A stretch of DNA of 55,679 nt, from contig NZ_LXVY01000011.1 in the NCBI RefSeq assembly GCF_001650735.1, positions 488-56,166 of the forward strand. The letters run 5' to 3'. This DNA is from Sphingomonas sp. TDK1. GTDB taxonomy: Bacteria > Pseudomonadota > Alphaproteobacteria > Sphingomonadales > Sphingomonadaceae. The translations under genes were made by a program, and so were the position numbers. Under the pieces are notes generated by a model. That model saw only the letters and a program-made list of their open reading frames with translations. It was not told where the DNA came from and searched no databases. Below are positions 1 through 7,854 of the stretch, one piece after another (positions within the stretch are counted from its first letter, which is position 1; each line of letters begins with the position of its first letter).

Positions 1-33
1 GCATGCGAACGCGCCCCGAAGCAGATACTTCAT
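1..33 (-). CDS. 5' end of an unidentified CDS (partial)
   Basis: An ATG on the minus strand at 33-31 opens a reading frame that runs off the window start. The eleven visible residues, MKYLLRGAFAC, look like the beginning of a signal peptide (a Lys followed by hydrophobic residues). An AAGG lies about six bases upstream of the ATG on that strand. The gene would be divergent from phoH. Too little is visible to name it, and the call rests only on the start context. Confidence 0.35.
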   Translation of the reverse strand, partial: MKYLLRGAFAC

Positions 34-349
34 CGCAAACCTTGATTGTTACTGATGTGTGACGGTGCGGGTACCCGTCGCGGCGGTCGTTTCCAAGACG
101 GCAATCGCGGGTGCCGATCCCGTTTCGGTACTTGGGGCGGGGGGGGGGGGCGGGGGGGGGGGGGGGGGTGTCGCAACCGCGTCACACATGGGGCGCATTG
201 CCGGAGCGCTGCGATCCCCCCTGTGCAGCTGCCTTTCCGTCTGCCATCTTGTCTGTCGACATGCGCCAAGGAACCTCCGCACGATGCCAAGGTTTGCCCC
301 TCCGGGGCCGCATGATCCCCGCGCCCGTCGCCAACATCGAAAGGACCGC
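34..349. promoter_or_regulatory. Divergent intergenic region upstream of phoH
   Basis: About 315 bases lie between the partial minus-strand gene and phoH. The region contains the G-rich homopolymer listed separately and no convincing gene. Long frames through it code low-complexity glycine or proline because of the G tract. Promoters for both flanking genes are expected here, but I could not pick a clear -35/-10 pair. Confidence 0.4.
139..168. repeat. Poly-G tract (G12-C-G17)
   Basis: Twelve G residues (139-150), a single C (151) and seventeen G residues (152-168) lie in the non-coding region upstream of phoH. Tracts of this length are prone to slipped-strand length change and are also typical places for assembly or sequencing error, so the exact length should be treated as uncertain. 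Confidence 0.9.
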
Positions 350-1354
350 ATGAGCCGCAAGCCTGTCCCCGCCCAGTCCGGCGAACGTTCCCGGGTAGAG
401 GTGACCTTCGACAAGCCCCAGCTCCTGCCGCAGCTCTTCGGAGAGTTCGATTCCAACCTGCTGATGCTCGAGGAGCGGCTGGGCGTGTATATCCACGCGC
501 GCGGCCAGCGGGTGGTGATCGAAGGCGGCACCGAGGCCGTGGCCCATGCTCGCGAGGTGCTGCAGGAACTGCACAGCCGGGTCATTCGCGGCGAGGAAGT
601 GGATGGCGGGTTGATCGACGCCGTGATCGCGATGTCGAGCGAGCCGATGTTCACCGGCATCGTCCGTGCCGAGCCCACCGGCAATGCGCCCAAGCCCTCC
701 ATCATGATTCGCACGCGCAAGAAGACGATCGTGCCGCGCTCGGTGACGCAGACGCATTACATGCGCGAGCTCGCCTCGAACGACCTGATCTTCGCGCTCG
801 GGCCTGCGGGCACCGGCAAGACCTATCTGGCGGTGGCGCAGGCGGTCGCGCAGCTGATTACCGGCAGCGTCCAGCGGCTGATCCTGTCGCGGCCCGCGGT
901 GGAGGCCGGCGAGCGGCTGGGCTTCCTGCCGGGCGACATGAAGGAGAAGGTCGATCCCTATCTCCGCCCGATCTACGACGCGCTCTATGACTGCCTGCCC
1001 GCCGAGCAGGTCGAGCGGCGCATCGCCTCGGGCGAGATCGAGATCGCGCCGATCGCCTTCATGCGCGGGCGCACGCTTGCGGACGCGTTCGTCATCCTCG
1101 ACGAGGCGCAGAACACCACGCCGATGCAGATGAAGATGTTCCTGACGCGCTTCGGCCAGAACAGCCGGATGGTGATCTGCGGTGACCCCAACCAGACCGA
1201 CTTGCCCGGTGGCCCGAACGCCTCGGGCCTCAACGATGCGGTGAGCCGGCTGGAGGGCGTGGAGGGCATCTCGATGGTCCGCTTCGGCGTCGGCGACGTG
1301 GTGCGCCACCCGATCGTCGGCCGCATCGTCGCTGCCTATGAGGGCGACGGTTGA
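350..1354 (+). CDS. phoH: PhoH-family ATPase
   Basis: This 334-residue protein is a PhoH/YbeZ-type cytoplasmic P-loop ATPase, a family linked to RNA metabolism and commonly encoded next to ybeY. Walker A (GPAGTGKT) lies near residues 153-160 and Walker B (VILDEAQN) near 248. The N-terminal ~110 residues resemble the usual KH-like nucleic-acid-binding region. I chose the ATG at 350 because AAAGGA sits five bases upstream; in-frame starts further up, for example at 284, would add low-complexity residues. In related genomes ybeY follows directly, whereas here a toxin-antitoxin pair separates the two genes. Confidence 0.93.
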   Translation: MSRKPVPAQSGERSRVEVTFDKPQLLPQLFGEFDSNLLMLEERLGVYIHARGQRVVIEGGTEAVAHAREVLQELHSRVIRGEEVDGGLIDAVIAMSSEPMFTGIVRAEPTGNAPKPSIMIRTRKKTIVPRSVTQTHYMRELASNDLIFALGPAGTGKTYLAVAQAVAQLITGSVQRLILSRPAVEAGERLGFLPGDMKEKVDPYLRPIYDALYDCLPAEQVERRIASGEIEIAPIAFMRGRTLADAFVILDEAQNTTPMQMKMFLTRFGQNSRMVICGDPNQTDLPGGPNASGLNDAVSRLEGVEGISMVRFGVGDVVRHPIVGRIVAAYEGDG

Positions 1355-1360
1355 AGGCTC

Positions 1361-1389
1361 GGATATCCCGTCCTACATTCGGGATATCC
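1361..1389. promoter_or_regulatory. Inverted repeat, candidate VapB operator
   Basis: GGATATCCCG (1361-1370) and CGGGATATCC (1380-1389) are perfect inverted copies separated by nine bases. Each arm contains the self-complementary octamer GGATATCC. The repeat starts 6 bases after the phoH stop and ends 16 bases before the antitoxin start. VapBC modules usually autorepress by binding such palindromes, so this is a good operator candidate. It could instead act as a phoH terminator, although no T-run follows. Confidence 0.6.
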
Positions 1390-1405
1390 CTTTCGGAGGC
1401 GCGGC

Positions 1406-1657
1406 GTGGCATCGCTTTACATCAAGGACCCGGACACCGCGGCGCTTGCGGCTGAGGTCGCGGCCGCGCTCGGTACCACCAAGACCGAAGCGGTGCGCGA
1501 CAGCCTGTTGCGGCGCAAGGCGGAGCTGGAGGCCAAGGGACGCGCGCAGGACGTGCTCCGCAAGCTCGACGCCCATCGGCGTGCCCATCCGCTGCCGCCG
1601 CCGACCGGGCTGCCGGCCGACAAGGCCTTTTTTGATGAGCTGTGGGGCGAGCCTTGA
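1406..1657 (+). CDS. vapB: VapB-type antitoxin (PSK-like)
   Basis: This 83-residue protein resembles the Rv0623/PSK-type VapB antitoxins. The N-terminal ~45 residues, beginning MASLYIKDPD, fit the short ribbon-helix-helix-like DNA-binding part with the typical T-K-T-E-A-V-R segment. A charged, proline-rich C-terminal tail would wrap the toxin. The start is GTG with GGAGG six bases upstream. The stop overlaps the downstream PIN-domain toxin gene, the usual arrangement for these modules. The DNA-binding role is inferred from the family. Confidence 0.82.
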   Translation: MASLYIKDPDTAALAAEVAAALGTTKTEAVRDSLLRRKAELEAKGRAQDVLRKLDAHRRAHPLPPPTGLPADKAFFDELWGEP

Positions 1658-2049
1658 CGCTGTTCGTCGACGCATCGGCGATGGTCGCGATCATCGCCGA
1701 GGAGCCCGAACGCGATCGGCTGGTGGTCGAGGCTGTCGAGGGCGCGCCGGCGCTCTGGTCGGCGATGGCGGCTTGGGAAACCGTCGCCGCCCTGTCGCGT
1801 TCGCGCGAAATGAACATTACCGCGGCACACCAGGAAGCAGCGCTCCATGCCGATCAGCTAGGGCTGACGCTGGTGCCGATCGGTGCGCGGGAGCTGGAAC
1901 TGGCGCTGGATGCCTATCAGCAGTTCGGCAAGGGGCGCCATCCTGCCGGACTCAACATGGGCGATTGCTTCGCCTATGCCTGCGCCAAATCGCATGATGC
2001 GCGTCTCCTGTACAAAGGCGACGACTTCTCCAAGACGGACCTCGCCTGA
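1654..2049 (+). CDS. vapC: VapC-type PIN-domain ribonuclease toxin
   Basis: This is a PIN-domain protein of about 131 residues. The conserved acidic positions are visible: Asp in FVDASAMVAI near the N-terminus, Glu in WETVAAL, Asp in MGDCFAYA and Asp in KGDDF near the C-terminus. They are expected to bind Mg/Mn for RNA cleavage, often of tRNA or rRNA. I placed the start at the TTG overlapping the antitoxin stop, with GGGG upstream; a GTG at 1642 is an alternative that adds four residues. Its TGA overlaps the ybeY ATG, so toxin and YbeY translation are probably coupled. The target RNA cannot be read from sequence. Confidence 0.85.
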   Translation: MTLFVDASAMVAIIAEEPERDRLVVEAVEGAPALWSAMAAWETVAALSRSREMNITAAHQEAALHADQLGLTLVPIGARELELALDAYQQFGKGRHPAGLNMGDCFAYACAKSHDARLLYKGDDFSKTDLA

Positions 2050-2558
2050 TGCTCGACGTTGCCGCCCTTCCCGAATCCCCCTGGCCCGCCAGCGATTGGG
2101 AAGCGCTCGCGCTGCGTGCAGCCGAGGCGGCAATCGCGCAGACCCCCTATGCCGACTGGCAGGGTGCGCCCACCGCGATCGAAGTCGCGGTGCGCTTCAC
2201 CAGCGACGACGAAGTCCACACGCTCAACCGCCAGTATCGCGACAAGGACAAGCCCACCAACGTGCTGTCCTTCCCGATGATCCAGCCCGATCTGCTCGAT
2301 GCCGTCACGCAGAACAGCGATGATGGCGAAGTATTGCTGGGCGATATCGTGCTTGCGCACGGCGTCTGTTCGGCCGAAGCCGGCGAGCGCGGCATTTCCG
2401 TGGAAGATCATGCCACGCATCTGATTGTCCATGGCATGCTGCATCTGCTAGGCTATGACCATATCGAGGATGGCGAGGCGGAAGCCATGGAGGCGATGGA
2501 ACAGGCCGCCATGGCGGCGCTGAACCTGCACGATCCCTATCCCGTACGCGAGGATTGA
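2049..2558 (+). CDS. ybeY: Endoribonuclease YbeY (16S rRNA maturation)
   Basis: This 169-residue YbeY/UPF0054 protein is a zinc-dependent single-strand endoribonuclease involved in 16S rRNA 3'-end maturation and ribosome quality control. The metal-binding motif HGMLHLLGYDH (H-x3-H-x5-H) lies near residues 128-138. The upstream segment VLSFPM is also typical. The ATG overlaps the toxin stop in a TGATG arrangement. The CorC-like gene follows after eight bases, giving a phoH-vapBC-ybeY-corC transcription unit. Confidence 0.95.
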   Translation: MLDVAALPESPWPASDWEALALRAAEAAIAQTPYADWQGAPTAIEVAVRFTSDDEVHTLNRQYRDKDKPTNVLSFPMIQPDLLDAVTQNSDDGEVLLGDIVLAHGVCSAEAGERGISVEDHATHLIVHGMLHLLGYDHIEDGEAEAMEAMEQAAMAALNLHDPYPVRED

Positions 2559-2566
2559 ACACCAGC

Positions 2567-3478
2567 ATGAACGAGGGCCCTAGTACCGGCTCGCCCGAAC
2601 ACCGACACGAAAATGGCGGCATCTGGCGCAGTTTGCGCGCACTCCTGTTCGGCGAAGAACAGGAAGAGACGCTGCGTGAGCGGCTGGAAGAAGCCATCGA
2701 GGAGCATGAGAGCGACGGCGGCACCCCGCCGGCCGGCGATCTCGCCCCGATCGAGCGGCAGATGCTCAAGAACCTGCTGCATTTCGGCGAGCGTGATGCC
2801 GGCGATGTGGGCGTTCCCCGCGCGGACATCATCGCGGTGGAGGAGCAGACCAGCTTCGCCGATCTTGTCCAGCTCTTCGCCGAGGCAGGCCATAGCCGCC
2901 TGCCGGTGTATCGCGAGGAGCTCGATACGATCATCGGCATGGTCCACATCAAGGACGTGTTCGAGATCCTGGCCAAGGGCGAGGCCTATCCGCCGAGCAT
3001 CGCCGGGCTTATCCGCCAGCCGCTCTACGTGCCGCAATCGATGGGCGCGCTCGATCTGCTCGCCCAGATGCGGGTGAAGCGCACGCACCTCGCGATCGTG
3101 CTCGACGAATATTCGGGCACCGAGGGCCTGATTACCATCGAGGACCTGATCGAGGAAATCGTCGGCGAGATCGAGGACGAGCATGACGAGGCGCCCGCCG
3201 CGCTGATCGTGCCGATCGACGGCGGCGGCTGGGAGGCCGATGCCCGCGCCGAGCTGGAGGATGTCGCCGAGACGGTCGATCCACGCCTCGCCGAAGTGGA
3301 AGAGGATGTCGACACGATCGGCGGCCTCGCCTTCGTGCTGGCGGGGCATGTGCCCGCGGTCGGCGAATGCCTGGAGCATGGTAGCGGCTGGAAGCTCGAG
3401 GTGATCGACGCCGACGAGCGCAAGGTGAACCGCCTGCGGCTGCATCCTCCCGAAGTGCGGGTGGAAGACGCGGCCTGA
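2567..3478 (+). CDS. CorC/HlyC-like CBS-domain protein
   Basis: This 303-residue soluble protein of the CorC/hemolysin-C family is linked to Mg/Co homeostasis. The order is an acidic N-terminal helix (residues 1-60), paired CBS domains (about 65-190, with SRLPVYREELDTIIGMVHIK and DEYSGTEGLITIEDLIEEI) and a C-terminal CorC_HlyC transporter-associated domain. There is no transmembrane DUF21 domain, so this is the short form. I chose the ATG at 2567; a TTG at 2555 is possible. The position behind ybeY is conserved in many proteobacteria. The membrane partner is not seen in this window. Confidence 0.88.
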   Translation: MNEGPSTGSPEHRHENGGIWRSLRALLFGEEQEETLRERLEEAIEEHESDGGTPPAGDLAPIERQMLKNLLHFGERDAGDVGVPRADIIAVEEQTSFADLVQLFAEAGHSRLPVYREELDTIIGMVHIKDVFEILAKGEAYPPSIAGLIRQPLYVPQSMGALDLLAQMRVKRTHLAIVLDEYSGTEGLITIEDLIEEIVGEIEDEHDEAPAALIVPIDGGGWEADARAELEDVAETVDPRLAEVEEDVDTIGGLAFVLAGHVPAVGECLEHGSGWKLEVIDADERKVNRLRLHPPEVRVEDAA

Positions 3479-3487
3479 ATCCTGCGG

Positions 3488-3515
3488 CGCCCGCATCGCC
3501 AAGGGGATGCGGGCG
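3488..3515. terminator. Hairpin between convergent corC-like gene and era
   Basis: CGCCCGCATC (3488-3497) pairs perfectly with GATGCGGGCG (3506-3515) around an eight-base loop. It lies between two convergent genes and could serve both. No clear T-run follows on either strand. Confidence 0.6.
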
Positions 3516-3531
3516 ACGCATTAGCGGGCGA

Positions 3532-4437
3532 TCAGTCGACCCACTCCAGTCCGATCTCGCGATAGAGGCCGCGATCCTCTTCCCATTTCGGATTGACCTT
3601 GACGTGCAGGTACAGATGGACCGGCACGCCGAGCAGCTTGGACAGCTCGGCACGGGCGCGGCTGCCGATTTCCTTGAGGCGCTGGCCGCCCTTGCCCAGC
3701 ACGATCGCGCGCTGGGTGTCGCGCGCGACGAGGATCTGCTGGTGGATCTCGACCGAGCCGTCCTCGCGTTCGCTATATTTTTCTGTCTCGATCGCGCTGG
3801 CATAGGGCAGCTCGGCATGGAGCTGGAGATAGAGCTGTTCGCGGGTCACTTCGGCGGCAAGCATGCGATCGGTCGCGTCCGAGACCTGGTCCTCGGGGAA
3901 ATGCCACGCCTCCTGCGGCATTGCGCCGGCCAGCGCTGCCTTGAGCTCCGGCACGCCGTCGCCGGTCTGTGCCGAGACGAAATAGGTCTCGTCGAACGGC
4001 AGCGCCTCGTTGAGCTTGGCGGCATGGCCGAGCAGGCGCGGCTTGTCCGCGATGTCGACTTTGTTGAGGATCAGGATCTTGCGGCCCTTGCGGCCGCGCA
4101 GGCTGTCGATCACCGCATGGACCTTGGGCCCGATGCCGCCCTTGCCGTCAACGACCAGCGCGACCAGGTCTGCGCCGTCCGTGCCGTCCCAGGCCGCCGC
4201 CACCATTGCGCGATCGAGTCGGCGTTCGGGCTCGAAGATGCCCGGCGTGTCGACCAGGATGATCTGGGTGTCGCCTTCGATCGCGATGCCCATCACGCGG
4301 GCCCGCGTGGTCTGCGCCTTGGGGCTGACGATGGCGACCTTCTGGCCGACCAGTGCATTGACCAGCGTCGACTTGCCGGCATTCGGTGCGCCGAGGATCG
4401 CGACGACGCCGCAGGATTGGGTGTTGGGTTCGGTCAT
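3532..4437 (-). CDS. era: GTPase Era
   Basis: This 301-residue essential GTPase binds the 3' end of 16S rRNA and assists 30S assembly. G1 is GAPNAGKS (residues 16-23), G3 is DTPG (63-66), G4 is NKVD and G5 lies in SAQTG. The C-terminal KH domain includes the motif VLGKGGQRLKEIG. The length matches the family. It lies downstream of lepB and rnc on the same strand, the common alphaproteobacterial order, but a 256-base repeat-rich spacer separates it from rnc, so it may have its own promoter. Confidence 0.96.
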   Translation of the reverse strand: MTEPNTQSCGVVAILGAPNAGKSTLVNALVGQKVAIVSPKAQTTRARVMGIAIEGDTQIILVDTPGIFEPERRLDRAMVAAAWDGTDGADLVALVVDGKGGIGPKVHAVIDSLRGRKGRKILILNKVDIADKPRLLGHAAKLNEALPFDETYFVSAQTGDGVPELKAALAGAMPQEAWHFPEDQVSDATDRMLAAEVTREQLYLQLHAELPYASAIETEKYSEREDGSVEIHQQILVARDTQRAIVLGKGGQRLKEIGSRARAELSKLLGVPVHLYLHVKVNPKWEEDRGLYREIGLEWVD

Positions 4438-4515
4438 GGGTTCCGATTGTACTTGGGAATGGGGACGGGGGCGAGGGGGCTCGCGGGTTTGACAAAGGTG
4501 GCGGTTGCAGCGGGC

Positions 4516-4685
4516 TAGCCCCTCCCCTTCAGGAGCGGCAGGTGAACCGCGCCCCGCGCGGTTCAGGTCCGCCTGGGAGGCGGACCGGCCTGACGCTGGG
4601 TTGGGGTGGGGCCGTGTCTCACAGAGACCAACCTGCGTTCTGGAATCCCTCCACCCCCAACCCCTCCTCCAAGGAGGAGGGGCTA
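4516..4685. repeat. REP-like composite palindromic element
   Basis: The spacer between era and rnc contains several nested inverted repeats. The outer arms TAGCCCCTCC (4516-4525) and GGAGGGGCTA (4676-4685) match perfectly. Inside are hairpins AACCGCG/CGCGGTT (4545-4563) and GGTCCGCC/GGCGGACC (4566-4586), and a CTCCTCCAAGGAGGAG palindrome near 4664-4679. No gene fits the spacer. The structure resembles the dispersed extragenic palindromes common in sphingomonads. Confidence 0.7.
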
Positions 4686-4693
4686 AAGACGTT

Positions 4694-5359
4694 TCAGCCG
4701 CCCAGCTTCGCGAGCAATGCCGCAGCGGCGGCGGTCTCGGCTTCCTGTTTGTTGCTGCCCTCGGCGCTGGCTTCCGCCAGCTTGCCGATCGACACCTTCA
4801 CGGTGAAGCGCGGCGCGTGGTTCGGCCCGGAGCGGTCGACGATCTCATATTCCGGCGGGCGGCGGTTGCGCGCGGCGGCCCATTCCTGGAGCGCCGACTT
4901 GGGATGCTTGGGCGCCTTGGCATGCTCGTCGATCCGGTTGCCCCATGCCTTGCGCACGAAGGCGCGCGCCGCATCGAGCCCGGCCTCGCGATACCAGGCG
5001 CCGATCAGCGCTTCCATCACGTCGCCCAGCACATTGTCGCTGTCCGCCGCGCCATCGTCGCGTGCCTGCTTGCCGAGGCGGAGATGCGGCACCACCCCCA
5101 GTTCGCGCGCGACGTCGGCGCAGACCGGCCCGGTCACGAGCGAATTGAGGCGGCGGGACAGGGCGCCCTCGGGCTCCTCGGGGAAGCGCTCGAACAGCCA
5201 TTCGGCGACGACGAGCCCAAGCACGCGGTCGCCGAGGAACTCCAGGCGCTGGTAGTTGCCGGCAGCCTGGCTGCCATGGGTCAGCGCGCGCTGGAAGGCG
5301 GGCAGGTCTTTCGCGGGGCGGCCGAACGTCTTCTCGACCCAGCCGCCCAGATCGGGCAC
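4694..5359 (-). CDS. rnc: Ribonuclease III
   Basis: This double-strand-specific endoribonuclease of 221 residues processes rRNA precursors and structured mRNA. The signature RLEFLGDRVLGL lies at residues 38-49, the second acidic set is in DVMEALIGA, and a C-terminal double-stranded-RNA-binding domain covers about residues 150-221. I chose the GTG at 5359, two bases after the lepB stop and preceded by GGAGAAGG, because it gives the usual N-terminus. A GTG at 5389 would add ten residues overlapping lepB. It is translationally linked to lepB. Confidence 0.93.
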   Translation of the reverse strand: MPDLGGWVEKTFGRPAKDLPAFQRALTHGSQAAGNYQRLEFLGDRVLGLVVAEWLFERFPEEPEGALSRRLNSLVTGPVCADVARELGVVPHLRLGKQARDDGAADSDNVLGDVMEALIGAWYREAGLDAARAFVRKAWGNRIDEHAKAPKHPKSALQEWAAARNRRPPEYEIVDRSGPNHAPRFTVKVSIGKLAEASAEGSNKQEAETAAAAALLAKLGG

Positions 5360-5361
5360 GC

Positions 5362-6252
5362 TCAGAAGCCTTCTCCGATCCGGCTCCACCGTGCTGCGGT
5401 GAACCAGGTCCAGGGCAGGAACCAGTTGGCGCTGCCGTCGGTCGACCAGAAGTTCACGACGGCCTTGCCCTCGATATTCTCGATCGGCACGAAGCCGATG
5501 CCGCGGCCATAGGGCGGCTGCGGGAAGCGGCTGTCGGTGGAATTGTCGCGATTGTCGCCCATCAGGAACACATGGCCAGCGGGCACGGTGTAGGTGACCG
5601 TGTTGTCCTGATCCAGCGTCGCCAGGTCGAGCACGTTATACTGCTTGCCGCTCGGCAGCGTCTCGCGGAACATCGGCATGCTGCAGACCTGCTTGCCCGT
5701 CGCATCGGTCTGCACCATCGTCGGCGCGCAGCCGCGGCCTTCGGTCTCGGGGCCGGCAACCGGGTAGTTGGGCGAGATCGGCAGCACGAAATTGGCAATG
5801 CGCTGCTTGGGGATGGGCTTGCCGTTCAGGATCACCTGGCCGTTGACCATCTGCACCGTGTCGCCCGGCAGACCGATGACGCGCTTGATCCAGTCCTCAC
5901 CGTTATGGTTCGGCGCCTTGAACACCACCACGTCGCCGCGTGCCGGGGTGCCGGGGAAGATCCGGCCCGGGATCAGCGGCAGGCTCCACGGCAGCGAGTG
6001 CTTGGAATAGCCGTAGTTCCACTTGGTGATGAACAGATAGTCGCCGATCAACAGCCGCGGCAGCATCGACTCGCTCGGAATGCTGAATGGCGAGAAGATG
6101 AAGCTGCGCACGACGAACACGATCAGCGCCAGCTTGACCAGGAAGGTGGCGAGGTCGCGCCACTCGGACTTCGGCTTTTCCGGTTTCGCGGCAGGCGCTT
6201 GGCTGGTTTCAGGGCGCGAGGCGCCGGTGTCGGCGGTGGAGGGCGTTTCCAT
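5362..6252 (-). CDS. lepB: Signal peptidase I
   Basis: This 296-residue inner-membrane serine/lysine protease removes signal peptides from exported proteins. A hydrophilic Ala/Pro/Lys-rich N-terminus is followed by one membrane segment (about residues 35-58). The catalytic Ser62 is in PSESMLP and the general-base Lys123 in DWIKRVIGLPGD. The C-terminal signature GDNRDNSTDSR lies near residue 243. The periplasmic domain carries an insertion with a Cys pair (GRGCAP...QVCSM). It is divergent from pgi across a 105-base intergenic region that should hold both promoters. Confidence 0.95.
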   Translation of the reverse strand: METPSTADTGASRPETSQAPAAKPEKPKSEWRDLATFLVKLALIVFVVRSFIFSPFSIPSESMLPRLLIGDYLFITKWNYGYSKHSLPWSLPLIPGRIFPGTPARGDVVVFKAPNHNGEDWIKRVIGLPGDTVQMVNGQVILNGKPIPKQRIANFVLPISPNYPVAGPETEGRGCAPTMVQTDATGKQVCSMPMFRETLPSGKQYNVLDLATLDQDNTVTYTVPAGHVFLMGDNRDNSTDSRFPQPPYGRGIGFVPIENIEGKAVVNFWSTDGSANWFLPWTWFTAARWSRIGEGF

Positions 6253-6357
6253 GGGGACTGCTCTGCTAGGGCGCGGCGGGGAGGTCAAGCGGCGGAATGA
6301 GGCTGGAACGGGCCGGTTCGGGACGATAGGGGAACCCCTGCCACCAAGGAGATGAAC
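6253..6357. promoter_or_regulatory. Divergent lepB/pgi promoter region
   Basis: This short intergenic region lies between divergently transcribed lepB and pgi. AAGGAG at 6346-6351 sits six bases before the ATG at 6358 and directly touches the ATG at 6352, which decides for the second ATG as the pgi start. Confidence 0.5.
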
Positions 6358-7854
6358 ATGGCCTTGCCCGACTGGACGCCGATCCGATCCCTCCCCGCCA
6401 CCAAGCTGACGGACCTGTTTGCTGCCGACGCCGATCGGCTGTCGCGGCTGAGCACCGACGTTGCGGGCATCCATTTCGACTGGTCGAAGACGCACCTGAC
6501 CGCCGACGCCATTGCGGCCTTTGCCGCGCTGGCGCAGCAAATGGAGTTCACGGCCAAGCGCGACGCGCTGTTCGGCGGCGAGGTGGTCAACGTCACCGAG
6601 GGCCGCGCCGCCGAGCACACCGCCGAACGCTATGAGGGCGCGCCCGACAGCGTCGCCCGCGCCCGTGGCCAGCACGAGCGGATGCGCGCGCTGATCGACG
6701 CGATCGAGGCCGAGGCGCTGGGGCCGATCCGCCACATCCTCCACATCGGCATCGGCGGTTCGGCGTTGGGCCCGGACCTGCTGGTCGATGCGCTGGGCCG
6801 CGACATGGACCGCTACGACGTGGCGATCGTCTCCAATGTCGACGGCGTGGCGCTGGAAAACGCGATGGACGTGTTCGATCCGCAGGCGACGCTGCTCGTC
6901 ATCGCCAGCAAGACCTTCACCACCACCGAGACCATGCTCAACGCGCAGAGCGCGCTTGCCTGGATGGCCGAGGGCGGCGTCGAGGATCCGTATGGCCAGG
7001 TGGTTGCGCTGACCGCCTCGCCGGACAAGGCCGTGGAATGGGGCGTCGACGAAACGCGCGTGCTGCCCTTCTCCGAGAGCGTTGGCGGGCGCTATTCTCT
7101 CTGGTCGTCGATCGGTTTCCCGGCGGCGCTGGCGCTGGGCTGGGATGCGTTCGAGGAACTGCTCGAAGGCGCGGCCGAGATGGACCGCCATTTCCGCCTG
7201 ACCGATCTGCACGAAAATGCGCCTGCGCTCGCGGCGTTCGCGGACCTCTATTACAGCCAGGCGCGCGGCTGCGAGACCCGCGCGACTTTCGCCTATGACG
7301 AGCGGCTGAAGCTGCTGCCGAGCTATCTCCAGCAGTTGGAGATGGAATCGAACGGCAAGCGCGTCACCGCCCAGGGTGAAGCGGTGACCTACCCGACCGC
7401 GGCGATCACCTGGGGCGGCGTCGGCACCGATGCGCAGCATGCGGTGTTCCAGCTGCTTCACCAGGGCACGCATCTGGTGCCGCTCGAATTCGTCGGCGTG
7501 ATCGAGGCGGGCGACGCCCTCGCGGAAGACCATCATCGCCAGCTGCTGCTCAACATGTTCGCGCAGGGCGCGGCGCTGATGGCCGGCAAGGGGCATGCGG
7601 ATCCGGCGCGCGCCTATCCGGGCGACCGGCCGAGCGCGACGCTGCTGCTCGACAGCCTCGATCCGCGCACGCTGGGGGCGCTGATCGCCTTCTACGAGCA
7701 CCGCGTGTTCGTGAACGCGGTGCTGCTCGGCATCAACCCGTTCGACCAGTTCGGCGTCGAGCTGGGCAAGGAAATGGCCAAGGCGGCCGACAAGGGCGGG
7801 CTCGACTTCGATCCCTCCACCAACGATCTGATTCAAAGGGCATTCGGCGCATGA
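6358..7854 (+). CDS. pgi: Glucose-6-phosphate isomerase
   Basis: This 498-residue cytoplasmic enzyme interconverts glucose 6-phosphate and fructose 6-phosphate. Visible features are the phosphate-binding HIGIGGSALGPDLLVDAL region, ASKTFTTTET, the catalytic-region block GGVGTDAQHAVFQLLHQG, and the C-terminal signature NPFDQFGVELGKEM. The start at 6358 is set by AAGGAG with proper spacing. The TGA overlaps the next ATG (ATGA), coupling it to the PhnA-like gene. Sphingomonads feed the product mainly into Entner-Doudoroff and cell-wall routes; that last statement is general knowledge, not read here. Confidence 0.96.
   Translation: MALPDWTPIRSLPATKLTDLFAADADRLSRLSTDVAGIHFDWSKTHLTADAIAAFAALAQQMEFTAKRDALFGGEVVNVTEGRAAEHTAERYEGAPDSVARARGQHERMRALIDAIEAEALGPIRHILHIGIGGSALGPDLLVDALGRDMDRYDVAIVSNVDGVALENAMDVFDPQATLLVIASKTFTTTETMLNAQSALAWMAEGGVEDPYGQVVALTASPDKAVEWGVDETRVLPFSESVGGRYSLWSSIGFPAALALGWDAFEELLEGAAEMDRHFRLTDLHENAPALAAFADLYYSQARGCETRATFAYDERLKLLPSYLQQLEMESNGKRVTAQGEAVTYPTAAITWGGVGTDAQHAVFQLLHQGTHLVPLEFVGVIEAGDALAEDHHRQLLLNMFAQGAALMAGKGHADPARAYPGDRPSATLLLDSLDPRTLGALIAFYEHRVFVNAVLLGINPFDQFGVELGKEMAKAADKGGLDFDPSTNDLIQRAFGA

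Noticed and set aside
6253..7836. Long minus-strand frame antisense to pgi and continuous with lepB
   Set aside because: pgi is certain on the plus strand; the antisense frame arises from high-GC codon bias and is Arg/His-rich. lepB starts at 6252.
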